Positions 32,219 through 43,700 of a stretch of 64,000 bases of DNA are shown piece by piece. This DNA comes from Phlyctochytrium arcticum. Its lineage: Eukaryota; Chytridiomycota; Chytridiomycetes; Chytridiales; Chytridiaceae. The stretch is taken from contig JAHLKI010000019.1 of NCBI GenBank assembly GCA_025602905.1, positions 1 through 64,000 on the forward strand, given 5' to 3'. The notes beneath the pieces are model-generated. The model did no database searches and was not told where the DNA came from. It was given only the letters and a program-made list of their open reading frames with translations. The translations under genes were made by a program, and so were the position numbers. The stretch's first letter is position 1. The number at the start of each line of letters is the position of its first letter.

Positions 32219-33394
32219 ATGGCCGGGACGTCGTCGCTGCGACGGCTGTGCTTCTTTCAACCCCGCGGCTGCTTCCACCACTCGGACGGCTCCCTCTGCT
32301 CTCCCCTCTGCCGCTTTCTCAAGGCTGCCCTTCTCGCCGTCGCCCCCATTGCCCTGTGGCTCGTGCTTTTTGTAGGCGCCCAATTCATCCCTTCCTCCAT
32401 CCGCCCTCCCATCTCGGTCGACTTGCTCCCTGCACTAGATGAATTACTGTTCGACAACTCGATCGGTCTACTTGCATTTTCAGCCGTTCTCGTAGCGTCA
32501 TCCTGGCTCCTGACTCGATCTCCTTCTTCAACTTTACTCGTCTTTTTTCCATTAGTCCTCCGCGCTCTCCGTCAGTTGGCAGCCACCCCCTCCACATTCG
32601 CCGACGTCCTCGCCTTTATCCCCTACGGCCTCCTCCACTACCTCTCCCCCGCCTTTTTCGTCCTCTGGCTCTGGTACCACGCCGGCATCAAATCCGCCGT
32701 CGTCTTTGCCCAGGCCTTTGGCGTGCAAAATATCCTAGGAGTTCTCACCCAACTGCTTTTTCCCACCGCTGCCCCTTGGTACAATGACTTGTACGGCTTT
32801 GCGCCCGCCACTTATTCCATGCCCGGCAACCCCGGTGGTCTAGCACGAGTCGACAAGCTCTTTGGCACCCACATGTACGAATCCGCCTTTAACAATTCTC
32901 CTCTCGTCTTTGGAGCCATGCCTTCCCTCCACTCGGGTTTCGCCGTCCTAATCATGCTCTTTGCCATGCACTTTTCCCGTCGCTTCGGCGCTGTTTTAGT
33001 AGTCTACATGTGCTGGCAATGGTGGGCGACCATGTACCTCCGCCACCACTACATGGCCGATCTCCTCGTCGGCGCTTTTTACTCTACCGCCGTCTATTTC
33101 CTCGCCCGCCGCTACCTCGTCCGTGCATCTTCCGGTCTCGGTCTCGCCTACTCTTCCGACTCCAACCACGACTATAAACTCTTGGACGTGGTTGTCGTCA
33201 TGGACCCTTCCAATCAAGACTTGAAATCAATAGCCCACGACAATGACCACCACCATCACCTCGACCCAGGCATGATGGACGGCTCTTGGTCAGAAACCAT
33301 ACTCAAATCCCGCCGCGCCGGCGACCATCGTTGTGACAACTCTATGGTCCTCAACTCTGTTCCCCTGGAATCCATCTCCTCCTCCCTTTCTTAA
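32219..33394 (+). CDS. AUR1: Inositol phosphorylceramide synthase catalytic subunit
   Basis: Single exon, 391 residues from ATG 32219; the frame is open upstream but the homologous N-terminal helix begins here. The PAP2 phosphatase-like core matches fungal Aur1 closely: DVLAFIPYGLLHYLSP, PTAAPWYNDLYG, GNPGGLARVDKLFGTHMY, FGAMPSLHSGFA (catalytic His) and WWATMYLRHHYMADLLVG (catalytic His and Asp). About six membrane helices are visible. The enzyme moves phosphoinositol from phosphatidylinositol to ceramide in the Golgi; it is essential in yeast and the target of aureobasidin A. The hydrophilic tail has a His/Asp-rich stretch (NDHHHHLDPG), which is not a feature of the catalytic family that I know. 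The coding region is C-rich, unlike its AT-rich flanks. Confidence 0.93.
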   Translation: MAGTSSLRRLCFFQPRGCFHHSDGSLCSPLCRFLKAALLAVAPIALWLVLFVGAQFIPSSIRPPISVDLLPALDELLFDNSIGLLAFSAVLVASSWLLTRSPSSTLLVFFPLVLRALRQLAATPSTFADVLAFIPYGLLHYLSPAFFVLWLWYHAGIKSAVVFAQAFGVQNILGVLTQLLFPTAAPWYNDLYGFAPATYSMPGNPGGLARVDKLFGTHMYESAFNNSPLVFGAMPSLHSGFAVLIMLFAMHFSRRFGAVLVVYMCWQWWATMYLRHHYMADLLVGAFYSTAVYFLARRYLVRASSGLGLAYSSDSNHDYKLLDVVVVMDPSNQDLKSIAHDNDHHHHLDPGMMDGSWSETILKSRRAGDHRCDNSMVLNSVPLESISSSLS

Positions 33395-34379
33395 TCGTCT
33401 TTCTATACCCTCCCCCCTATCACTCTTTCTTTTGTCACTGATACACTTTTCACCACGACTTTTCGCCCCTTTTTTTCCATGTCTATTCTTTTCTTTTTTA
33501 TTTTTAATTTTTTTTTCTTTCTGTTTTTGTATTTTTTTTTACATACTTTCCTTCTTTCTTTCTTTTCTATACAGATTGTTTGTATTCTGTGTACACTTTT
33601 TAATCAGAAATGGGTTTTTTCTTATACCGTACTTGAAAGAGTTTGGTTGCTGAATCCGTTTACTTATCTTTTTGCAGGTACCTTTAACCCACATCTGAAT
33701 GCTGTTTACGAGTACGATTTACCATTCGACATTTAAATAAAAAACGTACGTATTGTTACGGTAAAAAGACCGTACAGTAAGAGATGAGTATATCCTACGC
33801 CTGATGAGCGTCTGTGAAACTGATTGGTCTATATAACTATTACTTTTGCATATTACATGCATTTTTCCCATTTGACGAGATTAAAAAAAACAAAAACATG
33901 TATATAGCAAAACCTGTTGCAAAACCCCCTTGCTTCAAAAGGCACCCAAAACTCTACGGTATCTGCGATATAATCCCATCCCCCCGGTCAGTCCAAGAGC
34001 AGTATCTTGTGTTGGTGTGTACTGCAGACAGAAACACTGCCGCGTAACAAACGCCAAAGTTGACCCAAAAGCTTGCCGAATAGATGTGGAAGAGTGATTT
34101 AGAGGTGAATATCAATGAAAACCAGAGCCCTTTCACACACCTCTTCCGCCACGAAAAAAAAAAACCAAAAGAAAACTCAATATATTCATAAATGTCTACA
34201 GTCTCCTATTCTCTGGTTTATCCAGAGTTGTAGGGGGGTCCGTGACAAAATGTTTCAGGTGTTACGCTTTGTGGCGCGGTCCTTGGGCTCGGCACAGTCA
34301 CCCTATCCACTTACATAACCCATTTCTCCGTTAAATTCGCTGATTTCCTGAATTTCCTGAATTTTTTAAGAATTTTTCA
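33395..34379. other. 3' flank, T-rich
   Basis: Long poly-T and pyrimidine tracts (33475-33560) follow the AUR1 stop. No gene seen. Confidence 0.5.
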
Positions 34380-35230
34380 TCCCATGTTGATGTACCCCAA
34401 ATTTTCATATTTTCACCTTTCATTTGGACTCTATTCCGTTCTCGGAAATTTGCTCTTTACATCTGTCCCATTTTCCGTATCTATATTGCTCTGGTGGTTT
34501 CTCTCTGCAGATTTCAACGCGTCCGTTAACTTTTTTTGGCTGGTTTTCCCAACATTTGGATTTTCGAAGGAATTTTTCCCTTCATGTTGATTTCCTTTCT
34601 GTTTTCTTGTTTTCCGCTTGGGTATGGTATCAATCCATGCTCTGTAATTTGCGCTTTTTTCCTACCTATTTCACTGTCTCTGTTCAACCTGTTCAGTTCT
34701 CTCCTTGTCCGTTACCACGCTGACGATCTAGGAATTTGGCAATTTCACGAATTTCCGTGCCTTTCGGCGAATTTTTTTTCTGATAAGTTGATTTCCCTCT
34801 ATTTTCTTTCTTTCCACTTGGGTATGGAATCATTTCCTCCTCTACAATTTTCTCTATACCGTCGTCCTTTTTACTGGCTCTATTTGGCTGTTCAGCTCTC
34901 CCTTTGTCCGTTACGAGGCTGGCGATCTAGCTATTTGGCCGATTTCGAGAATGTCCGCGCTTTTCGCAATTTTTTCCCTTCATGTTGACTTCCTTCTATT
35001 TTCTTTATTTCCGCTAGCCCATGAAAATATTTCCTTCTCTACAATTTGCTCTTCACCTTTACCCCTTTTGCCGTCTCTATTTAGCTGATCAAATCTCCTG
35101 CTGTCCGTTACAACGCCGACGATCTACAAATCTTGCTAATTTCATTTTTTTTGGTTAGTTTTCACTCCTTGTTGTTTTCCCCACGTATTCTGCTTTCCCG
35201 ATTGTAGCACCCTCTCCAAAATTTTCTCTT
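34380..35230. repeat. Diverged tandem repeat, about 200-bp units
   Basis: A block of T-rich DNA repeats with a period of about 185-205 bp. Anchor points: TTCATGTTGATTTCC near 34580, AAGTTGATTTCCC near 34785, TTCATGTTGACTTCC near 34980 and CCTTGTTGTTTTCC near 35165. Each unit also carries a TTGTCCGTTAC-like segment and a GACGATCTA segment. Four units can be seen; they are diverged by substitutions and small indels. No coding potential is evident. Confidence 0.7.
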
Positions 35231-36619
35231 CACCACGGACCCCTTTAATGTCGCCTTGCCGTGATTCTCGAATTCTTTCGCACGTTGCCACGATTTCCTC
35301 AATGTCATCTTACTCAACAAGGTTCCTCTGCTTCATCTCCTCCCTCTATGTCCATTACCCCACTATGTTTCCTATCCTACCGCATTTCGCCCTGACACTT
35401 CTTCTCACAATTTCCCATTTCTCGCTGAATGTGACTCTCCATGCCTCGCTGGGCAGGAAAACCTTGGCTATATATGTACCAGTAATTGCTTCCGGACGCG
35501 TTTGGGAGTGGACAATCTTCCCTTCTTCATCGCTGCTCGCCAACTGTGCTGGAGTGCCCCCAACGCACTAGCTTTCTAGCATGAAGAGCTGGCCAAACCA
35601 CCTGAATGACGGCACGCGATTTTGCCAATGCCCCTACTGCTCCTTTTCAGTCCACTGCGGTTCGTAGGCGGACTGCAGGATAGCACATCATGAGAAACAG
35701 TGCTGGCAATGCTGCCCGTCAGGGTTACTTTGCGCCGTGCCGATCATGCTTCTCTGAGAGATGACGATGTGAACCTTGACGACGGTAGGGATGATTAGCA
35801 TTTGGGCGAATGTAGAATGGGCGGGGCTTTGCCATGCCATATCATATTTGGAATGTGATGAGGTTTGAATGGTACGGGTCTAGTTAGCATTTGCCTGGGA
35901 GTGGTAGAGGGACTTGAAGAGTACGCGATGAACGTATGTTCTGTACTTCTTCGTGTAATATGGGAATTCCTCTATCAATTTATATTTTGTGCCATCTGCC
36001 CATGTTCGATACCCCGTAATTATCTGCCGTGCCCGTCTGCAGCACTATTCTGATTTTTGATTTACATCCCATTCTGTCCATGCTGACGCTCCCTTCTCCT
36101 GCCTACCACTTCAGGAACTCCGACTCTGCCATTGTTGGACGTATGCCGCTCTTAGCTTCTAAACTATTCCGTGCCCATGGACAGATCAACTTATTTGGAC
36201 ACGGACACGTCTCCTCTCTCTAATAGCTTTCCTTTTCACGTTCACCACTTGCCCGGTGATCCAAAAATTCAATCTTCATGTTTTAGTTGAGCTTCTTTCT
36301 ACACTTTTGCCATCCGTCATCGGAATTTCTTGTACTTTGCTCCAACATAATTGAATTTGTATCGTACATGGGTTGACTTCAGAATTCATAAATTTAAACC
36401 AGAGCTTACCCCCAGGCGCGAGGGCGCACCGGGGCATTAATTCATTGCGTGCGTGAGTCCTTGCTTCATGTGACCACACGGGTCTTCCCTGAACGACCCA
36501 CCGGACGACCCATGTTCTCTGGTCTAAACCAGAGTCCTAGGGGGTGTGGGGGCCACCAATTTTGCCGGGTTTCATGTGTCCCACCCCTTCCATGCACAGT
36601 CACCCCAGACCCTCAATTC
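35231..36619. other. Gene-poor region
   Basis: No supported gene. Frames at 35248-35571 and 35865-36053 lack conserved features. Confidence 0.5.
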
Positions 36620-37100
36620 CATTTGTTTTTTCCTAGATCCAGCCAGATCCTTTCTTCATTTTCTCCATATCCTTCATTTTTTTCAATACAATGTTCTTTT
36701 TTTTCCACTCCCAAAAATCCGTCCTCTTGTGCTGTTGCATCTGACCTGGCTTTTTGGTGTTGTTCTGCATTTTTGTGTGCTCTAAAAATTTTAAAACGCA
36801 CGTTGGTAAGCCGGCTTTGTTTTTCTTCAGATTCATCCCCCAAAGACCCTTATTTCTTCAGATCTTGTCAGATCCATACTATATCATCTCCATATCCTTG
36901 ATTTTTTTCTATACAATGTTCCTTGTTTTCCACTCTCAAAAAACCGTCGTCTTGTGCTCTTGCATCTGACCTGGCTTTTTGGTGTTGTTCTGCATTTTTG
37001 TGTGCTCTACAAATTTTAAAGCGCACGTTAGTATGCCGGCTTTGTTTTTCTTCAGATTCATCCTCCAAAGACCCTTTTTTTCTTAAGATCTTGTCAGATC
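36620..37100. repeat. Tandem duplication, 225-bp period
   Basis: Two copies with few differences; GCATCTGACCTGGCTTTTTG starts at 36737 and 36962. The unit length is a multiple of three, and on the minus strand each copy holds a frame starting MxDESEEKQSR and running about 67-77 residues. Both copies keep the frame mostly open, but a stop separates them. Confidence 0.85.
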
Positions 37101-37394
37101 CAAACTATACAGTTCCCCGGCGCCAATACCTTCACTCTTACCAAGACGATTTTCAGAACAATATGTACTATGGCTCATCCATTTGCGTAGTAGTCTTTGC
37201 TCAGTTAGAAGATATTCTTTTCCCTTGGCGTAAATCATACTTAGAGCTCGCTCATTCTTTCTTTTACCTACCCTCTTGTGGAGCGGAAGGATTATGGGAA
37301 ACGCGCAGTCTAATTACGCATCCCCAACATGCTCCTCATCACCTCAATCGTTAAGGTCATTGAAATCAAGAGCTCCTCCTAAAACAAATATCAG

Positions 37395-38078
37395 GTTGTC
37401 TTAATTGTGCCAACTGTCAACGGTGATGCCAAGGAACTGCCCGCAAGCGTATGGGTCAAGACAAATCGGATCGTTACTCCGGAGCTCGGGGGTTGCTACT
37501 TCTGCGTCGCCGCCGTCATGGACCATGCTACTGACGACTTGCAAGTGTATACACTACAGCCTCTCCCCGAAAATTCCCAACCAAGTCCTGCTCAAGCTTC
37601 TCTGACGGGAGTGATCAAAGCCAACGCCGACGACGAGGAAGTGAAAGTGGTATACCGTGTTTTCCGGGACCAAAAGCAAAGTACCCGACTGGTCAACGTA
37701 ATTTCCGTCGGTGGTTGGAAGACAAGGAAGACGGTGTTAGCAAAAGATGCTGTCGTGGAATTTGTGGGGGAACTGCAGTCCTTGGATGAGGTGGTCGCCT
37801 CCAACTTTTACATGACGGGCGCTACCGGCAAGGTACGGCGGGTTCGGGCCGCATTGCATCTCTTTGGGGTCGTGCCACTCCGGTTGCCAAGGGGGCCACT
37901 TCCACCACTTACTACGCCTCCAGCTCCTCCGTCGGCTCTTCCAACTCCTCGTCTGGGCCTAGTTCGCCAAAGAAGTACCCGCGCGGCTACGAGGACACGA
38001 GCTGGACGTGCTGCCGTGCTGCCCCAGCGCACAACTGCCTTTTTCACCGAAATGAACATACCAGCCTCGCTGAGGTAA
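37395..38078 (+). pseudogene. Relic of an unrecognised OB-fold-like protein
   Basis: A frame opens after an acceptor-like ATATCAG and has no ATG for about 40 residues, so it is an internal exon or a relic. It reads VWVKTNRIVTPELGGC, LTGVIKANADDEEVKVVYRV and GGWKTRKTVLAKDAVVEFVG with ELQSLDE. This region lines up with the ORF at 47439-48083 (GTVKTIT, GGWKQELATLQTGATVCLAG, LVALDE). Alternating short strands with G and V resemble an OB fold, which is inference. After about 37850 the frame turns into a Pro-rich tail, while the neighbouring frame reads a Ser-rich linker (YYASSSSVGSSNSSSG) ending in KKYPRGYED, so a frameshift is likely. Confidence 0.45.
38023..38055 (+). repeat. Left arm of inverted repeat pair
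   Basis: The 33 bp around AGCGCACAACTGCCTTTTTC recur in reverse at 39419-39453 with one to two differences. The arms are about 1.4 kb apart. Confidence 0.7.
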
Positions 38079-39327
38079 TCGGAGTTTTGACGCGCTCGCG
38101 AAATTCAACTTGCAAAATCAATATGGACCTGTCAGTTAATAAAAAATGTAGTAAAGTTACGCTTAAGTCTTCTGAAACTCAAGATTGAGTATGCTGCGGT
38201 AGACCTGTGAGATTTCATGCAGCACTGTATGGTTATGGTATCAGCTGTGTGCCCTTTGTTGACGGCGATTGTCATTTTAGATCACCCCCCCTGCCAGGAC
38301 CTGGCACTTCATTCCTCCACACAGTGAAGCGATCAGGATCCCCAAATCTCCTCAATTACCACCTAATCTCGCTCTAGTCCAAGTTTGAAGCAAATCCACC
38401 GGGGCACATTCGAGCAATCATGGTGGGTAGCCCCCCCAAAAACAGGTCACCGCTACGATGTGGAGGCCGACTTTTGTCCCCTAACAGAGGTTCAGCTCGT
38501 AAACTGAAGACTCCAGAGAGCAAAAGAAAGATGCATTCACCCCCGGGTGTATTATTCGCAAGACCAAGAACAGTCCATCGTTATCTCACGGAGATCTTGG
38601 CCGGCTCATCACCGCCTTGACAAAGACATTACATTATATGCCTCGCTATGTAAGAATTTTTGGTTTTTTTGGGATCTAAATCGTCTACACCCACTGCTCC
38701 GATACAACTCAGAATAAATTCAAGACATATTTGACAACTTAGAGATCATCTCTGGTCAGTATGACTGCGCAAAATGTTGGAAAAGCGCACTATCAACTCC
38801 TCCAACATCTACATCTAAGGCAAAAAAAATATTCTCAAACACGGCAACAAAGAGAAAGGTGCGCTGTTATCAAGTTTGGTACATAGATGCCCCGCATAAG
38901 CATAATTTGCCATCTGCAGCTATGGTGGGAAAAAAGCCTAATTGGACTCACCCAAAGTTAGCTACATTTACCAATCCAACTCCAACGATTATTGTTATTG
39001 TAAAAGTTTGTGCACGATTGCTTCTGCGATTACCGAAGAGTTACGTTACGTATTTTCATGTCTCTACTATAAGCCCCGGGGGTGGCCACTTTCAAGCACA
39101 CAATTGACCGCACCTACAGCCTTGAGCTCATCACATATCGTAGAATACATATAAACGAACAATATACTTCATTTTCAGCCAATTCCACCGGGGCACATTT
39201 TTCCTCCAAATGTACATCTTCCCCACTGTTAACCAAGAATGCCTCAAAAAACCGCACTTTTGGTGTTGTTTTGGGTCCCTGGTTGCTACAACATAAACTT
39301 AAATCAATATAGAAGGATCCCAGTCAT
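38079..39327. other. Gene-poor region inside the repeat pair
   Basis: AT-rich, no gene supported. Confidence 0.5.
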
Positions 39328-39756
39328 ATGTGGGTACTTGTCTGTGAGGTTTTTATTAATCGACTTGCGTCCAGAAAAAAGTCTGGGAAAAAATCGGCCG
39401 GGTCAGGTGGCTGTACATTTCATTTCGGTGGAAAAGGCAGTTGTGCGCTGGGCGTGCTGCCCGTCGTCGCACGTGACTTGGTACCTGCAACCACCTCGAG
39501 CGGATCCAGCAGCATCCAGTCCGGCACTACCTCTGGAAAACGCCGCGGCCGGCCTCCCAAAGGCAAGGGGCCCGCTACTGATGTCCCTCCTCCCAAAGTC
39601 CGCAAACTCTCCGCAACTCGCGTCGTGCACATCAACGACAACGACGACGACGACTCCACGTTCGCGGGAATTTTGATCTCAACCTATTATTTCCCCCCCT
39701 CTACTATATCCAATCTTATACCCATAACTTTTGCTCGTTTACTTTTGGTTGTTTAG
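39328..39756 (+). CDS. ORF with AT-hook motif, possibly a relic
   Basis: 142 residues from ATG 39328. It contains GKRRGRPPKGKG, a good AT-hook that binds the minor groove of AT-rich DNA, in a Ser/Thr-rich linker, then an acidic cluster (INDNDDDDS). The N-terminus is not conserved and the end is hydrophobic and unlikely to be native. It begins inside DNA that repeats, inverted, near 38040, so it may be an exon fragment of the same decayed element. Confidence 0.35.
   Translation: MWVLVCEVFINRLASRKKSGKKSAGSGGCTFHFGGKGSCALGVLPVVARDLVPATTSSGSSSIQSGTTSGKRRGRPPKGKGPATDVPPPKVRKLSATRVVHINDNDDDDSTFAGILISTYYFPPSTISNLIPITFARLLLVV
39419..39453 (-). repeat. Right arm of inverted repeat pair
   Basis: Reverse-complement match to 38023-38055. 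Confidence 0.7.
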
Positions 39757-40763
39757 TAACTTTTCCCCTTTTACTTGTGGTTTTTCTATTATTCTTTTAT
39801 CTTCTTTGTCTTCCATATCACGGTTTGGGTGATCCGGATTTCTTGCTGGTCAGAATGGAATCGTATTTGACGCGCGCAGGCGGTGGTGAAGTGGGTTGCA
39901 AGTTTTTGTCGGGGCAGCATATGATAGAGTAGAGTAGAGATTTGGGTGAGAGGAGAGACAGAGATTGCGTCAACCCGCTCTCTCTACCCAGTCCGCTCTA
40001 CCCTTCACCAAATCCATATCCGGCACCATGTCTTACGAATTTAGCACAGAAATATCCCGAAAAGGGGTAAACTCTTTACAGGACCGGGTCGTTGTGGCAG
40101 GACTATGGCAGAGTGGGGAACGCTGGAGCACTGGAAGTCGGCCAGAGCAATCATCAGAGAAGCAACGAATTCACACTGCTTCGGCCCATGCTGCTGCTGC
40201 TCCTCAAATCAAATCAACTGAACCCATGTCAAGCCTGTCATGAGAGCAGCAGCAGTCAGTCACCAAAAATCCCGTCCAAAAGAAATGTTCATGGAGCGCA
40301 GCGGTTCGTTTGCTTGCCCAATAGGATTTGTGGTGAGTCGTGGCATGCCGTTTCGGGGCTGGCGAAAAACGGATGTACATATGCTCCCCCCACGGATTGT
40401 CCAGATTTCCCGAGTCTGCGCCGTTGGGATCGTAGGTACTCGAGATGTGATTCAACATTTAGGAACAAGTTAAATATGATTTTTGGGGGGCCAGTTTCTG
40501 GGTTTCTGGGTTCCCCGATCTTCCGCCACAAGTAAAGATCTGCCGAAAATATGCATCGACCGGGAAAATGACAAATGCGCGAATGCGCGGCTCGGCTGGG
40601 ATATAACAGATTTTTCATAGGTCAACGGGGTGGGTTTTTTTTTATAAAAAAGAGAGTGTGTATTTCGTTTGAACACTTTTCTCTGTCTGTATATCATATA
40701 TCTTTCTGGGTTTTCGTCGCTCTCGCCATTGCCAACACACGCTTACAAAAAGTATTCCTCGCA
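39757..40763. other. Intergenic, upstream of ABC transporter
   Basis: No gene supported. The last 150 bp are the probable leader of the transporter. Confidence 0.5.
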
Positions 40764-43700
40764 ATGCCGACGACGACAGGCGATACCCAACCTCCCGGCG
40801 AAACTCCGCAGTCCCTGGCTTCGGTCAAAGTTGACCCTCTCCCAACAACGACAACGACAACCAGCGAACCCAAGACCCACAAAAAGTCCTTCTTTGGCCG
40901 AAAACCGCCTCCCCCACCGTCGCAACCCTGCAAAGGATGGAGTCAAAGTCCCTTCTTTTCTCGCTGGACATGGCACTACATGGGTCAAATTGTCTCGCGG
41001 GGCATGCGCCGCGAACTCGTTCAGGAAGAGTTTCCCCCGATCGAATACGATGATGAGTCGGAACAGTTGTCGACTCGCTTACTCGAAGAATGGGACAAGG
41101 AAGTCAAACTCAACGGTGCCAATGCCCGACTTTGGCGTGCAACGGTAAAACACACTTTTTTTGTCATTTGTTTATCCTTGGTATACCATATCTAACATGT
41201 TTGCATATATTTAGTGGCGGACCTTTGGACCAGGATACATGTTTTCAGCCATATTCTACATCATTGAAACCATTTTCGAAATCGGAGAGGGTCTGGTTCT
41301 CGGGTACCTCCTGCAATGGTTCCAAAAGACCAATCGAGAGCTCAAAGAGGGTTATTTGCTCGCGATGGGATTGGCGTTTTGCGTCTGTGGCCACGCCGTG
41401 ATTCACCATGTTGTCTTTTTCAAAGGGACCCGTCTCGGAATGCAAATGCGCGTGACGTTCATCACGGCCATTTACCGTAAATGTCTTGCCCTCTCCATAT
41501 CCAACACATCGTCTACGGGCCTGATTGTCAACCTGGTATCCAACGATGTCGACCGGTTCGAGAATGCAGCCTCGTTTGCGCATTATGCCTGGCTGGGCCC
41601 CGTGCAATTGATGGTCGTTTTGTACCTATTGTACATTCAAATCTCTTGGGGAGCCTTTGCGGCCGTTGGGTCCCTCCTCCTCGTTATCCCGATGCAAGCG
41701 GCCTTTGCGACTCAATTCTCCAATCTCCGTAAAAAGTCGGTCCGGTTCCGGGATGACCGTATCAAGAGTGTCTCAGACATGTTGGCGGGAATCATGGTGG
41801 TCAAGCTGTACGCCTGGGAAATCCCGTTCACGGGAAAGATCAACGAGCTCCGTGAACAGGAATTGGGGTACATCAAGAGTGCGTCGGTCCTTCGGGCCAT
41901 CAATGAAGCATTGTACTTTGCGTCGTCGGCCGTCACGTCACTTTTTGGATTCGTCACTTACTTTTTGATTGGTGGGATCTTGACTCCTTCAAGGGTACGT
42001 TTTTACTTTGCTCTCTTTTCTCATGTGTCTTGAACTAACATCGCAAATAGATCTTTACTTGTCTCACGTACCTGTCAAGTGTTCGATTAGTCCTCACCAA
42101 CTTTTTCCCCAAGGCAATCCAGTTTACCTCCGAATCGCTCATCTCGCTCAAACGAATCGAAGCCTTCCTCTCCCTTCCCGAAATCGAAGCGACACGGGAC
42201 ATTGAAGCCGAAAAGGCCTTTTTGGAATCCCTGCATGACCCAGAGGTCATGGTCGCCATTCGCAACGGAACATTTTCATGGGGCGCCATACCGAGTTCGT
42301 TGGAATCCAAGGGCCAAGTCGTACACCAAACCATGGATGATATCTCCCATGCCGAGTCGCGAGCCGTCTTGCGTGATATCAATCTGACGGTGCGCAAAGG
42401 GGAATGTATCGGGGTATGCGGACCCGTCGGCAGCGGTAAATCCTCACTCGCCAATGCCATCCTGGGAGAAATGGAGTGTTTACGCGGAAAAGCCGGACTG
42501 AGGAGTCGGAAAGTCGCGTATGCCGCTCAATCCCCCTGGATTTTGACGGGCAGCATCAGGGACAACATCACATTCGGACTTCCCTTTGACGAGCAGTGGT
42601 TTGCCGAGGTGGTTCGCGTGTGTGCAATGGAGCGCGACATTCAGCGCTTTTCGCATGGGATTCATACGGTTATTGGCGAACGGGGTGTGACGTTGAGTGG
42701 AGGGCAGCGGGCCCGTCTGGCTTTGGCCCGCGCAGTCTACTTTAACGCCGATATCTATATCCTGGATGACCCCTTATCGGCCGTAGACACCAATGTCGGT
42801 CGCCACCTGTTTGAACAATGTATCCAGGGACTCTTGAAACCCAAGGCCGTGATTCTGATCAGTCATCAGTTGCAGTACGTCCGAAACTGTGATCGGTTGG
42901 TACTGGTCGAAAACGGCCGGATTTCGGCGGACGGACCGTATGACCAGATCCTGCATGTTTCCAAAACGAATTTTGCTACCACGCTGCGAGAGGCCGCTTC
43001 CCGACCGGTCGATATGGATCAGACGGTCGATGATGGAGAAGAGCCGATTTCGCGGACGGAAACGCTGGACTCGGAGACTGCTGATGGGCAGCCCAAGACT
43101 GTCATTGTTGAGGACGGCCAAGTCATTGTTCCCAAAGATGAGGACGGGCCATCTAGTGGGGAAATGTCCAAGGAACAGGTCGCTCAAGGCACGATTGGCG
43201 CCGCGACCTATTACCGTTATTTCCGATCCGGCGGCGGACTATTTGTCGTCGTTGTACTCTGCATCTCCCTCATTCTCGGTGAGGCCGTAGCAGACGTCAC
43301 CAACTGGTGGTTGGCCCACTGGTCCCAACAAGACGATCTCGACAAACAAGACTCCACCAACGCCTGGGTCTTTTTCGCTCTGGTGGTAGGAGCAGTCATC
43401 ATCTCCAACGGCCGCGCCATCCTCTTTTTCTACGTCTCCTGGGCCGCCGGCCGCGTCCTCTTTGTCAAAATGCTCCAAGCCGTCTTCCGCTCCCCCATGA
43501 ATTTCTTTCAAATCAACCCCCATGGCCGACTCATGAACCGCTTTTCCCGGGATATCAATTTACTCGATGAAATGCTCCCCCAAACCTTTTTCGATTTTAT
43601 TCAGTGTTCGTTCATGATTATTGGCACCCTGGTCATTTCCGTCATTATCATTCCGTATATCCTGGTCCTGGTCCCGTTTATTTTTGTCGGGTTTTACCTT

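Noticed and set aside
43217..43570. Open frames opposite to and across the ABC transporter
   Set aside because: They are shadows of a strongly conserved coding sequence.
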